From: Propionibacteriales bacterium
GTDB lineage: Bacteria; Actinomycetota; Actinomycetes; Propionibacteriales; Propionibacteriaceae
Direction of reading: 5' to 3'
Assembly: GCA_017882655.1 (NCBI GenBank)
Contig: JADGPB010000041.1
Span: 1-11,213 of the forward strand
DNA: 11,213 bases
Made by a program: the position numbers and the translations under genes. A model generated the notes under the pieces. That model made no database searches. It saw only the letters and a list, made by a program, of their open reading frames with translations, and was not told the DNA's origin. Of the stretch, positions 1-7,365 are shown piece by piece. Each line of letters opens with the position of its first letter. Position 1 is the first letter of the stretch.

Positions 1-443
1 GTGAGGCCGACGAAATGGGGATCGATTCGCTCCAGGTATGTCTTGAGCACGCTCGGTGTGTCGCGTGCCGGGTCGGTGGTGATGCAGACGAGCCGGACCC
101 TGGTCTTCAGCTCGGCCGCCATCCGGTTACGGGCCGTCGCCATGTCCGCGAGGATCCCCGTGCAGACGTCGGGGCAGTTGGAGTAGCCGAAGAACAAGGC
201 AGTCATCGGTTCCGGGACGGGAGACGCCGCGTTGCCCGTACGCAGGTTGTACGCCGCGCCGGACGTGTCTGTGAGGCTGATATCGGGCAGGTCGTACGCG
301 CGGGCTGGGTCGAGCTCGGCGCCGCGATAGGAGCCGGTCTGGGACGTGCCCGAGATGATGGCAGGTCGGTCCGAGGTCGGCGAGGCGCAGCCGGCGATGA
401 ACGCGAGGGCGGCGGCCGAGGTGAACAGGCTCCGACGCCTCAC
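1..443 (-). CDS. SCO1/SenC-family copper-binding lipoprotein, C-terminus cut by window edge
   Basis: Only the first 147 residues are inside the window. SCO1/SenC proteins are thioredoxin-fold copper chaperones for assembly of the CuA centre of cytochrome c oxidase, or thiol reductases, on the outer face of the membrane. The N-terminus is a lipoprotein signal: RRRSLF (residues 2-7) resembles a Tat motif, then a short hydrophobic stretch, then the lipobox IAGC with the lipidated Cys at 19. The copper-binding CPDVC motif (Cys90, Cys94) follows a beta strand ending in FFGYSN. The family segment TTDPARDTPSVLKTYL lies at about 122-137. The third ligand, a distal histidine, would be beyond the edge. 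The GTG start at 443 overlaps the trpA stop as GTGA, with GGAG 5 nt upstream, so translation is probably coupled to trpA. The family call is firm; copper chaperone versus redox role is not decided. Confidence 0.9.
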   Translation of the reverse strand, partial: MRRRSLFTSAAALAFIAGCASPTSDRPAIISGTSQTGSYRGAELDPARAYDLPDISLTDTSGAAYNLRTGNAASPVPEPMTALFFGYSNCPDVCTGILADMATARNRMAAELKTRVRLVCITTDPARDTPSVLKTYLERIDPHFVGL

Positions 444-1288
444 GAGCGCTCCGCCCGTCGCACCCCCGCCGCGAGGTCGCCGACCAGAGCTCGCAGCGCA
501 GTGAGATCACGCGGCGTACCAGCCGCTTCCGCGGCGAGCAGCGTCGAGACGAGCGCGGAACCGACGATGACGCCGTCCGCCACCGCGCCCACTGAGGCCG
601 CCTGGTCGCCGCTGGACACACCCAGACCGACACCGACCGGGAGCCCGGTGCCCAGGGCACGTACGCGTCGCACCAGCGTCGGGGCGGCATCCGAGGTCTC
701 GGTACGGGCGCCCGTCACGCCCATCACCGCCGTCGCGTACACCCACCCGCGGCACGCCGCGACCGTCATCGCGAGCCGCTCGTCCGTGCTGGAGGGCGCC
801 ACCAGGAAGACGCGGTCGAGCCTGTACTCGTCGCTGACCGACATCCATTCGTCGGCCTCGTCGGGAGGGAGGTCCGGCGTGATCAACCCTGCTCCCCCGG
901 CGGCCGTGAAATCGCGCGCGAAGGCGCGGACTCCGTAGTGCTCGATGAGGTTCCAGTAGGTCATGACGAGCGCGGGCGTGCCGGTTGCCGCGACCGCGGC
1001 CACGGCACCGAAGACGTCACGTGTGTGGACGCCGCGTTGCAGGGCCGCGGTGCCGGCACGCTGGATAGCGAGGCCGTCCATCACGGGGTCCGAGTACGGG
1101 ATGCCGATCTCGACGACGTCGCAGCCGACGCCGTCCGTGCCCTGGGTGAGCGCGACGATCGCCTCGACCGAGGTCGGCACGTCCGGGTAACCCAGCGGGA
1201 GGTAGCCGACAAGGGCGGCGCGACCTTCCGACTGTGCGGAGGCGAACGCGGTTCCGGAGCGGCCGAGGCGGTCGGCGTCGAACGTCAT
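440..1288 (-). CDS. trpA: Tryptophan synthase alpha subunit
   Basis: This is the 282-residue alpha subunit of tryptophan synthase. It cleaves indole-3-glycerol phosphate to indole and glyceraldehyde-3-phosphate, and indole passes to TrpB through the alpha2beta2 tunnel in the cytoplasm. The TIM-barrel signature is clear: EIGIPYSDPVMDG carries the catalytic pair Glu60 and Asp71, at the same 11-residue spacing as Glu49/Asp60 in E. coli. GVTGARTE forms the active-site loop, and VGLGVSSGDQ plus DGVIVGSALV form the phosphate site. DGLAIQ replaces the more usual DGPxIQ, a mild deviation. I chose the ATG at 1288 because a GGGGG ribosome site sits 7 nt before it. A GTG at 1294 in the same frame would overlap the trpB stop as GTGA and cannot be excluded. 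The stop overlaps the start of sco1. Confidence 0.97.
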   Translation of the reverse strand: MTFDADRLGRSGTAFASAQSEGRAALVGYLPLGYPDVPTSVEAIVALTQGTDGVGCDVVEIGIPYSDPVMDGLAIQRAGTAALQRGVHTRDVFGAVAAVAATGTPALVMTYWNLIEHYGVRAFARDFTAAGGAGLITPDLPPDEADEWMSVSDEYRLDRVFLVAPSSTDERLAMTVAACRGWVYATAVMGVTGARTETSDAAPTLVRRVRALGTGLPVGVGLGVSSGDQAASVGAVADGVIVGSALVSTLLAAEAAGTPRDLTALRALVGDLAAGVRRAERS

Positions 1289-1290
1289 GG

Positions 1291-2526
<1,236 letters not shown>

Positions 2527-2536
2527 CAATGTCCTC

Positions 2537-3337
2537 TCAGCTCCGCTTTCGGGCGAGCGTACCGGCCTCGATCATGTCGGCGACGGCCCGGCGGGGTGCG
2601 CTGTCGCGCACGAGGGCCTCGCCCACGAGGACGACATCGGCACCGGCCGCCGCCGCATTCGCCGCGTCGGTCGCGTCGGTCAGACCCGACTCGGCGACCT
2701 TGACGATCCCGGTCGGAACGTACTCGACCAGGCGGGCGAACGTGCCGGGGTCCACCTCGAGGGTCGTGAGGTCGCGGTTGTTCACCCCGAGCAGCACGAC
2801 ACCAGCGTCGACCGCCCGCGCGATCTCCTCGGCGGTGTGCACCTCGACAAGGCAGGTCATTCCCAACGAGGTCGCGACGCGCGCCAGGGTGGTGAGCTGC
2901 CGGTCAGTCAGCGCTGCCACGATCAGCAGGACGAGGTCGGCGCCGTGCGCCCTGGCCTCCCAGACCTGGTACGGCTCGACCATGAAGTCCTTGCGCAGCA
3001 CGGGGATCGCCACGCGCTCCCGTACGGCATCGAGGTCTGCCAGCGAGCCCGAGAACCGCCGCTGCTCGGTGAGCACCGAGATCGCGGACGCACCGCCGGC
3101 CTCGTACTCGGCCGCCAACGCCGCCGGCTCGGGGATCTCGGCGAGGTGCCCCTTAGAGGGCGAGCTTCGCTTGACCTCCGCGATGACGCTCAGCTCAGCG
3201 CTCCGGAACGCCGGCATCGGGTCGAGGGGGTCGGCCACCGCGGCGACCAGGCGCTCGAGATCGGCGAGACCCACGGTTTCGCGGCGGGCGTCGAGGTCGA
3301 TCCGTACGCCCGCGATGATGTCATCCAGCACGCTCAT
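2537..3337 (-). CDS. trpC: Indole-3-glycerol-phosphate synthase
   Basis: This 266-residue single-domain TIM-barrel enzyme converts carboxyphenylaminodeoxyribulose phosphate to indole-3-glycerol phosphate. Seen motifs are VIAEVKRSSPSKG with Lys56, ISVLTEQRRFSGSL, PVLRKDF with the catalytic-acid Lys116, the VEVHT strand, LGVNNRDL, VAESGL, and the phosphate-binding VLVGEALV. It is not fused to TrpF, as expected in actinobacteria, where PriA usually supplies the TrpF activity. I start it at the ATG at 3337 (MSVLDDI), which matches the usual family N-terminus. An upstream in-frame start would add seven residues (MRGPGRA) that do not look like family sequence. The ribosome site is a weak GGGG 7-8 nt before the ATG. 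It lies 34 nt after the HGxxPAAW gene and 10 nt before trpB. Confidence 0.97.
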   Translation of the reverse strand: MSVLDDIIAGVRIDLDARRETVGLADLERLVAAVADPLDPMPAFRSAELSVIAEVKRSSPSKGHLAEIPEPAALAAEYEAGGASAISVLTEQRRFSGSLADLDAVRERVAIPVLRKDFMVEPYQVWEARAHGADLVLLIVAALTDRQLTTLARVATSLGMTCLVEVHTAEEIARAVDAGVVLLGVNNRDLTTLEVDPGTFARLVEYVPTGIVKVAESGLTDATDAANAAAAGADVVLVGEALVRDSAPRRAVADMIEAGTLARKRS

Positions 3338-3371
3338 CGCTCGCCCCGGTCCACGCACCGAGGCGAGCAGC

Positions 3372-3653
3372 TCACTTCGCGCCCTCGTCCGTGTCGGCCT
3401 GCCCGTAACCCATGGAGCGGAGCAGCACGGTGGCGACGAGTGCGACGCCGATGATCACGAATCCGGCCACGATCACGCCGACCGATCCGGCCAGGAAGCC
3501 GATCGTGCCGACGATGCCGCCCACGAGCGCCGTCATCGAACCGATCCAGCTGGCCGGGGTGCGCCCATGGTGGTACTCGCGCGGTTCACGCGTCAGCTTG
3601 GGCTCCGTCAGCGTCGACGGTGGCGGAGTCTGCCGCTTGGCGACATCGCTCAT
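3372..3653 (-). CDS. HGxxPAAW-type small membrane protein of the trp operon
   Basis: This 93-residue protein has a polar, proline-rich N-terminus, then HGRTPASW at residues 29-36, then two adjoining hydrophobic segments (about 37-56 and 58-80) ending in RSMGYGQADTDEGAK. The motif matches the HGxxPAAW actinobacterial family, small proteins often encoded beside trp genes and without an established function. The charge pattern suggests a helical hairpin in the cytoplasmic membrane, but the topology is inferred. The ATG at 3653 has AGGAG 7 nt upstream, so this start is well supported; longer in-frame starts run back into trpE. It lies 88 nt after trpE and 34 nt before trpC on the same strand. A link to tryptophan synthesis or transport is suggested only by position. 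Confidence 0.85.
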   Translation of the reverse strand: MSDVAKRQTPPPSTLTEPKLTREPREYHHGRTPASWIGSMTALVGGIVGTIGFLAGSVGVIVAGFVIIGVALVATVLLRSMGYGQADTDEGAK

Positions 3654-3741
3654 GGGTTCGCTCCTCAGTGGATCGGGTAGGGCCATTCTCGCCGAATGGT
3701 GCGGCTGAGTCACCTTGTCCGTGCCCGGCGGAGATCGCCGG
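3654..3741 (-). promoter_or_regulatory. 88-nt trpE/HGxxPAAW gap: stem-loop and weak promoter-like pair
   Basis: This is by far the widest gap in an otherwise tightly packed operon. Directly after the trpE stop is a perfect 6-bp stem (CCGGCG/CGCCGG, plus-strand 3725-3741, 5-nt loop). It has no T run after it, so it is a weak terminator or processing site at best. Further on, reading the minus strand, GTGACT and GAGAAT are spaced 17 nt apart, each matching the -35/-10 consensus at four of six positions. This could be an internal promoter for the HGxxPAAW-trpCBA-sco1 part. No ORF of useful length fits here. Confidence 0.25.
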
Positions 3742-5241
3742 TCAGGACCATCGTCGCATCGCGTCGGCGGCGCGCACGGCTCGCAGGACCGCGGCCGCCT
3801 TGTTCTGCGTCTCCGCGTCCTCGATCTCGGGTACGGAGTCGGCGACGATCCCGGCTCCCGCCTGCACGTACGCGACCCCGCCCTTGATGAGCGCCGTACG
3901 GATCGCGATCGCGGTGTCCGCGTTGCCGGCGAAGTCGAAGTAGCCGACCGCACCTCCGTACACCCCGCGCCTGGTCAGCTCCAGCTCGTCGATGATCTCC
4001 ATCGCCCGCACCTTCGGAGCCCCGGACAGCGTTCCGGCGGGGAACCCTGCGAGCGTGGCTTCGAGGGCTGTACGGCCCGGGGCCAGGGCCCCAGTGACCT
4101 CGGCCTCAAGGTGCATCACGTGCGAGTAGCGCCGTACGTTCATGAACTCGAGCACCTTCACGGTCCCCGGCACCGATACGCGACCCACGTCGTTGCGGCC
4201 GAGGTCGACGAGCATGAGGTGCTCGGCGGCCTCCTTCTCGTCGGAGAGCAGCTCGGCCTCGAACGCGGCGTCCTCCGGACCGGTCGCGCCACGCGGCTTC
4301 GTACCGGCGATCGGATGGATGGTCACCGCGCCGTCACGTACGGTGACGAGCGCCTCCGGGCTCGCGCCCACGATCGAGAACTCCTCGAGCCGCAGCAGGT
4401 ACATGTACGGGCTGGGGTTCTGCCTGCGCAGCATCCGGTAGACGTCGAGCGGGTCCGCTTGGGTCGCCAGCTCGAAACGCTGGCTGGGAACGATCTGGAA
4501 CGCCTCGCCGGCCCGGATCTGCTCTACGCAGTCGCGGACCATCTGGCAGTACTCCTCGCAGGTGCGCTGCCTCACCACCACCGCCTCCGGCACATCGGCC
4601 GGTTCGGTGACCAACGGCGGCAATGGCTGAGCCAGCGCGGCGAGCAGCGCCTCGACGCGGGAGACCGCATCCTCGTACGCCCACTCCAGGCGCTCCGGCG
4701 AGTCGTCGTAGTTCACGGCGTTCGCGATCAGCCAGACGTCACCCGTGTGGTGGTCCATGGCGGCGAGGTCGCCCACGAGCAGCATCGTCAGCTCGGGGAT
4801 GCCGAGGTCGTCGATGCAGGTGTCGGGCAGGCGCTCGAGACGCCGTACGACGTCGTAGCCCAGGTATCCCATGAAGCCCGAGACGAATGGCGGGTGCCCC
4901 GGCTCGGGCTCGGTGTGCAGCGCGGTGAGCGTGGTGGCGAGCGCGGCAAGGGGATCGGAGTCGAGGGGCAGCCCCGTGAGCGGGCGTCCCTCCCAGGTGG
5001 CCTGGCCCCTTCTCGCCGACAACCTGCCGAGAGCGTTGACCCCGATGAAGGACCAGCGCCCGAAGCTGCCGTGCTCGGCGGACTCGAGCAGGAACGTACC
5101 GGGGCGCTCGCCGCACAGCTGGTGGTACAGACCGGTGGCCGTGAGGCCGTCGGCCTGGACCCGTGCGTGCACGGAGATCACCCGGGCACCCGCATCGGCC
5201 GCCGCACGGAAGCCCGCGGCGTCAGGGACGATCGTCGACAT
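3742..5241 (-). CDS. trpE: Anthranilate synthase component I
   Basis: This 499-residue protein is the chorismate-binding subunit of anthranilate synthase, making anthranilate from chorismate with ammonia from a TrpG glutaminase subunit. It has the TrpE N-terminal domain with the feedback-site motif LLESA (residues 51-55), suggesting tryptophan inhibition. The chorismate domain follows, with PIAGTKPRG, DLGRNDVGRVSVPGTV, HLEAEVTG, FPAGTLSGAPKVRAMEIIDELE and RRGVYGGAVGYFDF. The length and the LLESA block favour TrpE over PabB or a salicylate/isochorismate synthase. The ATG at 5241 overlaps the hisI stop as TGATG, with GGAG 7 nt upstream, so translational coupling to hisI is likely. No trpG follows, so the amidotransferase subunit must be encoded elsewhere. 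I found no Trp-codon leader peptide or T-box before the operon. Confidence 0.97.
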   Translation of the reverse strand: MSTIVPDAAGFRAAADAGARVISVHARVQADGLTATGLYHQLCGERPGTFLLESAEHGSFGRWSFIGVNALGRLSARRGQATWEGRPLTGLPLDSDPLAALATTLTALHTEPEPGHPPFVSGFMGYLGYDVVRRLERLPDTCIDDLGIPELTMLLVGDLAAMDHHTGDVWLIANAVNYDDSPERLEWAYEDAVSRVEALLAALAQPLPPLVTEPADVPEAVVVRQRTCEEYCQMVRDCVEQIRAGEAFQIVPSQRFELATQADPLDVYRMLRRQNPSPYMYLLRLEEFSIVGASPEALVTVRDGAVTIHPIAGTKPRGATGPEDAAFEAELLSDEKEAAEHLMLVDLGRNDVGRVSVPGTVKVLEFMNVRRYSHVMHLEAEVTGALAPGRTALEATLAGFPAGTLSGAPKVRAMEIIDELELTRRGVYGGAVGYFDFAGNADTAIAIRTALIKGGVAYVQAGAGIVADSVPEIEDAETQNKAAAVLRAVRAADAMRRWS

Positions 5242-5579
5242 CAGGCTGCTCCGGTGTCTTCCAGAAGCATCTCGCCGGCAAGGAAGCAGGTCGCCGCGTT
5301 CGTGTGGCAAGCCGGGCCGACCTGGTCCACGCGCAGCAGGATCGTGTCGCCGTCGCAGTCCAGCCGTACCTCGCGGACGTGCTGCGTGTGACCCGACGTC
5401 TCGCCTTTCACCCAGTACTCGCCGCGGGACCGCGACCAGTACGTCGCCCGCCGGGTCTCGAGGGTGCGGCTGAGCGCTTCGTCGTCCATCCAGGCGAGCA
5501 TCAGCACAGCGCCGCTCGACGCGTCCTGGACGATCGCGGGTCGCAGGGCCCCGGGGGAGTTGTCAGGCATGAGACACAT
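5241..5579 (-). CDS. hisI: Phosphoribosyl-AMP cyclohydrolase
   Basis: This 112-residue enzyme opens the adenine ring of phosphoribosyl-AMP in the third step of histidine synthesis. Seen family motifs are LMLAWMDDEAL, YWSRSRGEYWVKGETSGHTQ, the metal-binding block DCDGD (Asp74, Cys75, Asp76, Asp78), and the zinc cysteines Cys91 (GPACHT) and Cys98 (TCF). It is the cyclohydrolase alone, without a fused HisE, as usual in actinobacteria. Two starts are possible: the ATG at 5579 has GAGG 4 nt before it, and the ATG at 5570 (MPDNSP) lies 13 nt from the same site. It is the first gene of the his-trp operon, and its stop overlaps the trpE start. The upstream neighbour is the divergent argA instead of another his gene. 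Confidence 0.95.
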   Translation of the reverse strand: MCLMPDNSPGALRPAIVQDASSGAVLMLAWMDDEALSRTLETRRATYWSRSRGEYWVKGETSGHTQHVREVRLDCDGDTILLRVDQVGPACHTNAATCFLAGEMLLEDTGAA

Positions 5580-5667
5580 TGTTCCTCACCGTCGAGCGCC
5601 AACCCTCGAACGTGCGCTGCGTGGACTTGCCTGAGCCAGGCTGCGTTCGGGTGGCCCGGCCGGTACC
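5580..5667. promoter_or_regulatory. Divergent hisI/argA promoter region
   Basis: Promoters for both the his-trp operon (leftward) and argA (rightward) should lie here. On the plus strand TACCGT (5664-5669) fits the actinobacterial -10 pattern TAnnnT and ends 7 nt before the in-frame GTG at 5677, as in a leaderless transcript; no good -35 is visible. A short perfect inverted repeat, GCCTG-AGC-CAGGC at 5629-5641, sits mid-region and could be an operator, but I cannot name a factor. No ArgR-like or attenuator structure is recognisable, and no convincing -10/-35 pair for hisI was found. Confidence 0.4.
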
Positions 5668-6174
5668 GTGTCTCGCGTGCCCGTGACGCTGCGATCCGCG
5701 AGAACCACTGATGTCCGCGCGATCCGCGATCTCGTCGCACCGTACGCCGAGCGTCGCATCCTCGTCGCCAAGGATCCGGTCGCGTACTACGAGGGCCTGC
5801 AGCAGTTCGTCGTCGCCGAGCTCGACGGCAACGTCGTCGGGTGCGGCGCGCTGCACGTGTTCTGGGAGGACGTCGCCGAGGTACGCACGGTGGCCGTCGC
5901 CGAGGAGGCGCGCGGCCACGGCATCGGCGGCCTCGTCGTGGACGGGCTTGTCGCGAATGCGCGTGCGCTCGGGGTGAGCCGCGTGTTCTGCCTCACGTTC
6001 GAGACCGAGTTCTTCGCGCGCCACGGCTTCGCCTTCCTCGAGGGCGATCCCGTCAGCCCGGACGTCTTCCGCGAACTGCTCCGCTCGTACGACGAGGGCA
6101 CGGCCGAGTTCCTCGACCTCGACCGTGCCAAGCCCAACACCCTCGGCAACACCAGGATGTGGCTCGAGCTCTAG
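5668..6174 (+). CDS. argA: Amino-acid N-acetyltransferase (short GNAT-type N-acetylglutamate synthase)
   Basis: This 168-residue single-domain GNAT enzyme probably acetylates L-glutamate with acetyl-CoA, the first step of arginine synthesis. It matches the actinobacterial short ArgA class (the Mycobacterium Rv2747 type), which lacks the kinase-like domain of E. coli ArgA. The evidence is VVGCGALHVFWEDVAEVRTVAV, the acetyl-CoA loop RGHGIG (82-87), VFCLTFETEFFARHGF (106-121), and the C-terminal AEFLDLDRAKPNTLGNTRM, all characteristic of that class. The GTG at 5668 gives the longest protein but has no ribosome site. The GTG at 5677 lies 7 nt past a TACCGT -10-like hexamer, so a leaderless start there, three residues shorter, is at least as likely. 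It diverges from hisI and converges with the esterase gene 10 nt away, with no clear terminator between. Confidence 0.92.
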   Translation: MSRVPVTLRSARTTDVRAIRDLVAPYAERRILVAKDPVAYYEGLQQFVVAELDGNVVGCGALHVFWEDVAEVRTVAVAEEARGHGIGGLVVDGLVANARALGVSRVFCLTFETEFFARHGFAFLEGDPVSPDVFRELLRSYDEGTAEFLDLDRAKPNTLGNTRMWLEL

Positions 6175-6184
6175 TGGGGGCTTG

Positions 6185-7255
6185 TCAGCCGGCCGCCACC
6201 ACGGGCTGGCCCTGTGCCGTCCGGAACGCGACCTGCCTCGCCTCGGCCGCACGGTCGGCCCGCGCGATGCTGGCGCGGTCCGTGAGGTCGACGCCCGCTG
6301 CCGCGGCGGCCGCCCGCGCCTGTGGCGAGCTCAGGTCAGGAGCCGCGACCAGCTGCGGCCGGATGCCTGCGTCCTTGGCCGCGTTGGCACGGCCTTGGGT
6401 CGTCAGGGACACAGCTTGGGTTTGAAGTGCTGCCGCCGTGACCGTGATCCCGGCGCTGCTCGTGAGGGCCGGAGCCACCACGGCTGCGTACCCCGCATGT
6501 CCGTTCCGGTTCGGGTGGAACGAGGCGTCAACGGGCCAGGTGAGGTTGTTGATCCACGGCGAGTTCGAGCAGACGGCGTGCCCGGTGAACGTCGTCCGTG
6601 GGTCGACGAAGGTGAACCCTGCCGCCCCGGCCGCGGTGGCGGTGACGCTGTCGAGCAGGTCGGCCGTGGCGTTGAGGCGGGTCATCTCAGCGCTCGAGAA
6701 CCAGGTCAGCAGACTGCAGTCGTTCCCGTTGAACAGGCGCGGATAGCCGACCACCACGGTACGGGCGTTGGGCGCCTTGGCCCGGATGTCCGCGTACAGC
6801 CCGGCCAGTGAGGTCGGAACCTGGTTGCGGATGAGCGCGACGGCGGTGTCGATCGCCCCGTTGCAGTTGCTCATCCAGGCAGGCAAGGCGCACTCGGTGA
6901 GCACGGACGCGAAGCCGATGTCGTTGCCTCCGGCCGTCACTGTCACGTAGCCCGTGCTGCCGCTGATGGCGCCGAGCTGGTTCTGGCGGACGTCCGCGAT
7001 GGTGGATCCCGCGCACGCGCGCAGGTTCAGGGCGAGGCCGAGACGTGCGGCGTCCAGGGCTGGGTACGAGTAGACCGAGCGGCTGCACGACGTGCCGTCG
7101 GCGATGTAGGAGCCGGTACCGAGACCGGCGGAGTACGAGTCGCCGAGGGCGACGTACGAGGTCGACGCGGCCGACGCGGTGGCCGTGCCGGCGATCGTGA
7201 GCGCGATTGCTGCGGCGACGCCGAGCAGGTGGGTGAGCAATCGAGGGACGGTCAT
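6185..7255 (-). CDS. Secreted SGNH/GDSL esterase-lipase with C-terminal extension
   Basis: This 356-residue exported hydrolase starts with a signal peptide (hydrophobic core about 10-24, likely cut after ATASA, near residue 29). The SGNH blocks are GDSYSAG with nucleophile Ser40, Gly83 in RACAGST, GGND at 109-112 with Asn111, and SFHPN with catalytic His247. Six cysteines spaced as pairs (57/81, 122/131, 180/229) fit the three-disulfide pattern of Streptomyces secreted GDSL lipases, so it most likely cleaves acyl esters or lipids outside the cell. Asp243 is four residues before His247, not the usual three, so the third catalytic group is uncertain. Residues about 265-356 form an Ala-rich helical extension beyond the usual domain end. 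The start is firm: GGAGGA lies 5 nt before the ATG. The substrate is unknown. Confidence 0.92.
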   Translation of the reverse strand: MTVPRLLTHLLGVAAAIALTIAGTATASAASTSYVALGDSYSAGLGTGSYIADGTSCSRSVYSYPALDAARLGLALNLRACAGSTIADVRQNQLGAISGSTGYVTVTAGGNDIGFASVLTECALPAWMSNCNGAIDTAVALIRNQVPTSLAGLYADIRAKAPNARTVVVGYPRLFNGNDCSLLTWFSSAEMTRLNATADLLDSVTATAAGAAGFTFVDPRTTFTGHAVCSNSPWINNLTWPVDASFHPNRNGHAGYAAVVAPALTSSAGITVTAAALQTQAVSLTTQGRANAAKDAGIRPQLVAAPDLSSPQARAAAAAAGVDLTDRASIARADRAAEARQVAFRTAQGQPVVAAG

Positions 7256-7365
7256 GGTGTTCCTCCGGAACGTGGGGTGGGTGTGAGGCCTCGTCGGCCT
7301 TACCGTCTTGGAGGTCACACTGCCAGAAGACGAGCAGCGCGGGAATAGCCCGACGTCGGGAGCTG
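7256..7365 (-). promoter_or_regulatory. Structured leader upstream of the esterase gene
   Basis: The 110 nt between the PAS gene stop and the esterase start hold several inverted repeats. CCCGACGTCGGG (7349-7360) is a perfect 12-nt palindrome just after the PAS gene stop. AGGCC-TCGTC-GGCCT (7286-7300) is a 5-bp hairpin, enclosed by GTGTGA (7281-7286) and TCACAC (7315-7320). The ribosome site GGAGGA is at 7261-7266. No convincing -35/-10 pair was found. The elements may be a weak terminator for the upstream gene plus an operator or 5' leader structure for the esterase. Confidence 0.3.

Noticed and set aside
15..938. Long plus-strand reading frame opposite trpA and sco1
   Set aside because: It is a shadow of GC-rich codon bias. 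The opposite strand carries clear TrpA and SCO1 motifs, and the plus-strand translation is Arg/Ala/Pro-rich without family features.
3715..5391. 558-codon plus-strand frame opposite trpE and hisI
   Set aside because: It is longer than trpE itself but is antisense to it, His/Arg/Val-rich with no motifs. Long antisense frames are common at this GC content.
5580..5667. Trp leader peptide, attenuator or T-box before hisI-trpE
   Set aside because: The region is under 90 nt. I found no short ORF with tandem Trp codons and no terminator/antiterminator pair.
6160..6190. Two-way terminator between convergent argA and esterase gene
   Set aside because: The gap is only 10 nt and shows no stem followed by a T run; only a short GAGCTC palindrome overlaps the argA end.
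7349..7360. CCCGACGTCGGG as a terminator for the PAS gene
   Set aside because: The stem is short, with almost no loop space, and no T run follows. I list it only as part of the leader region.
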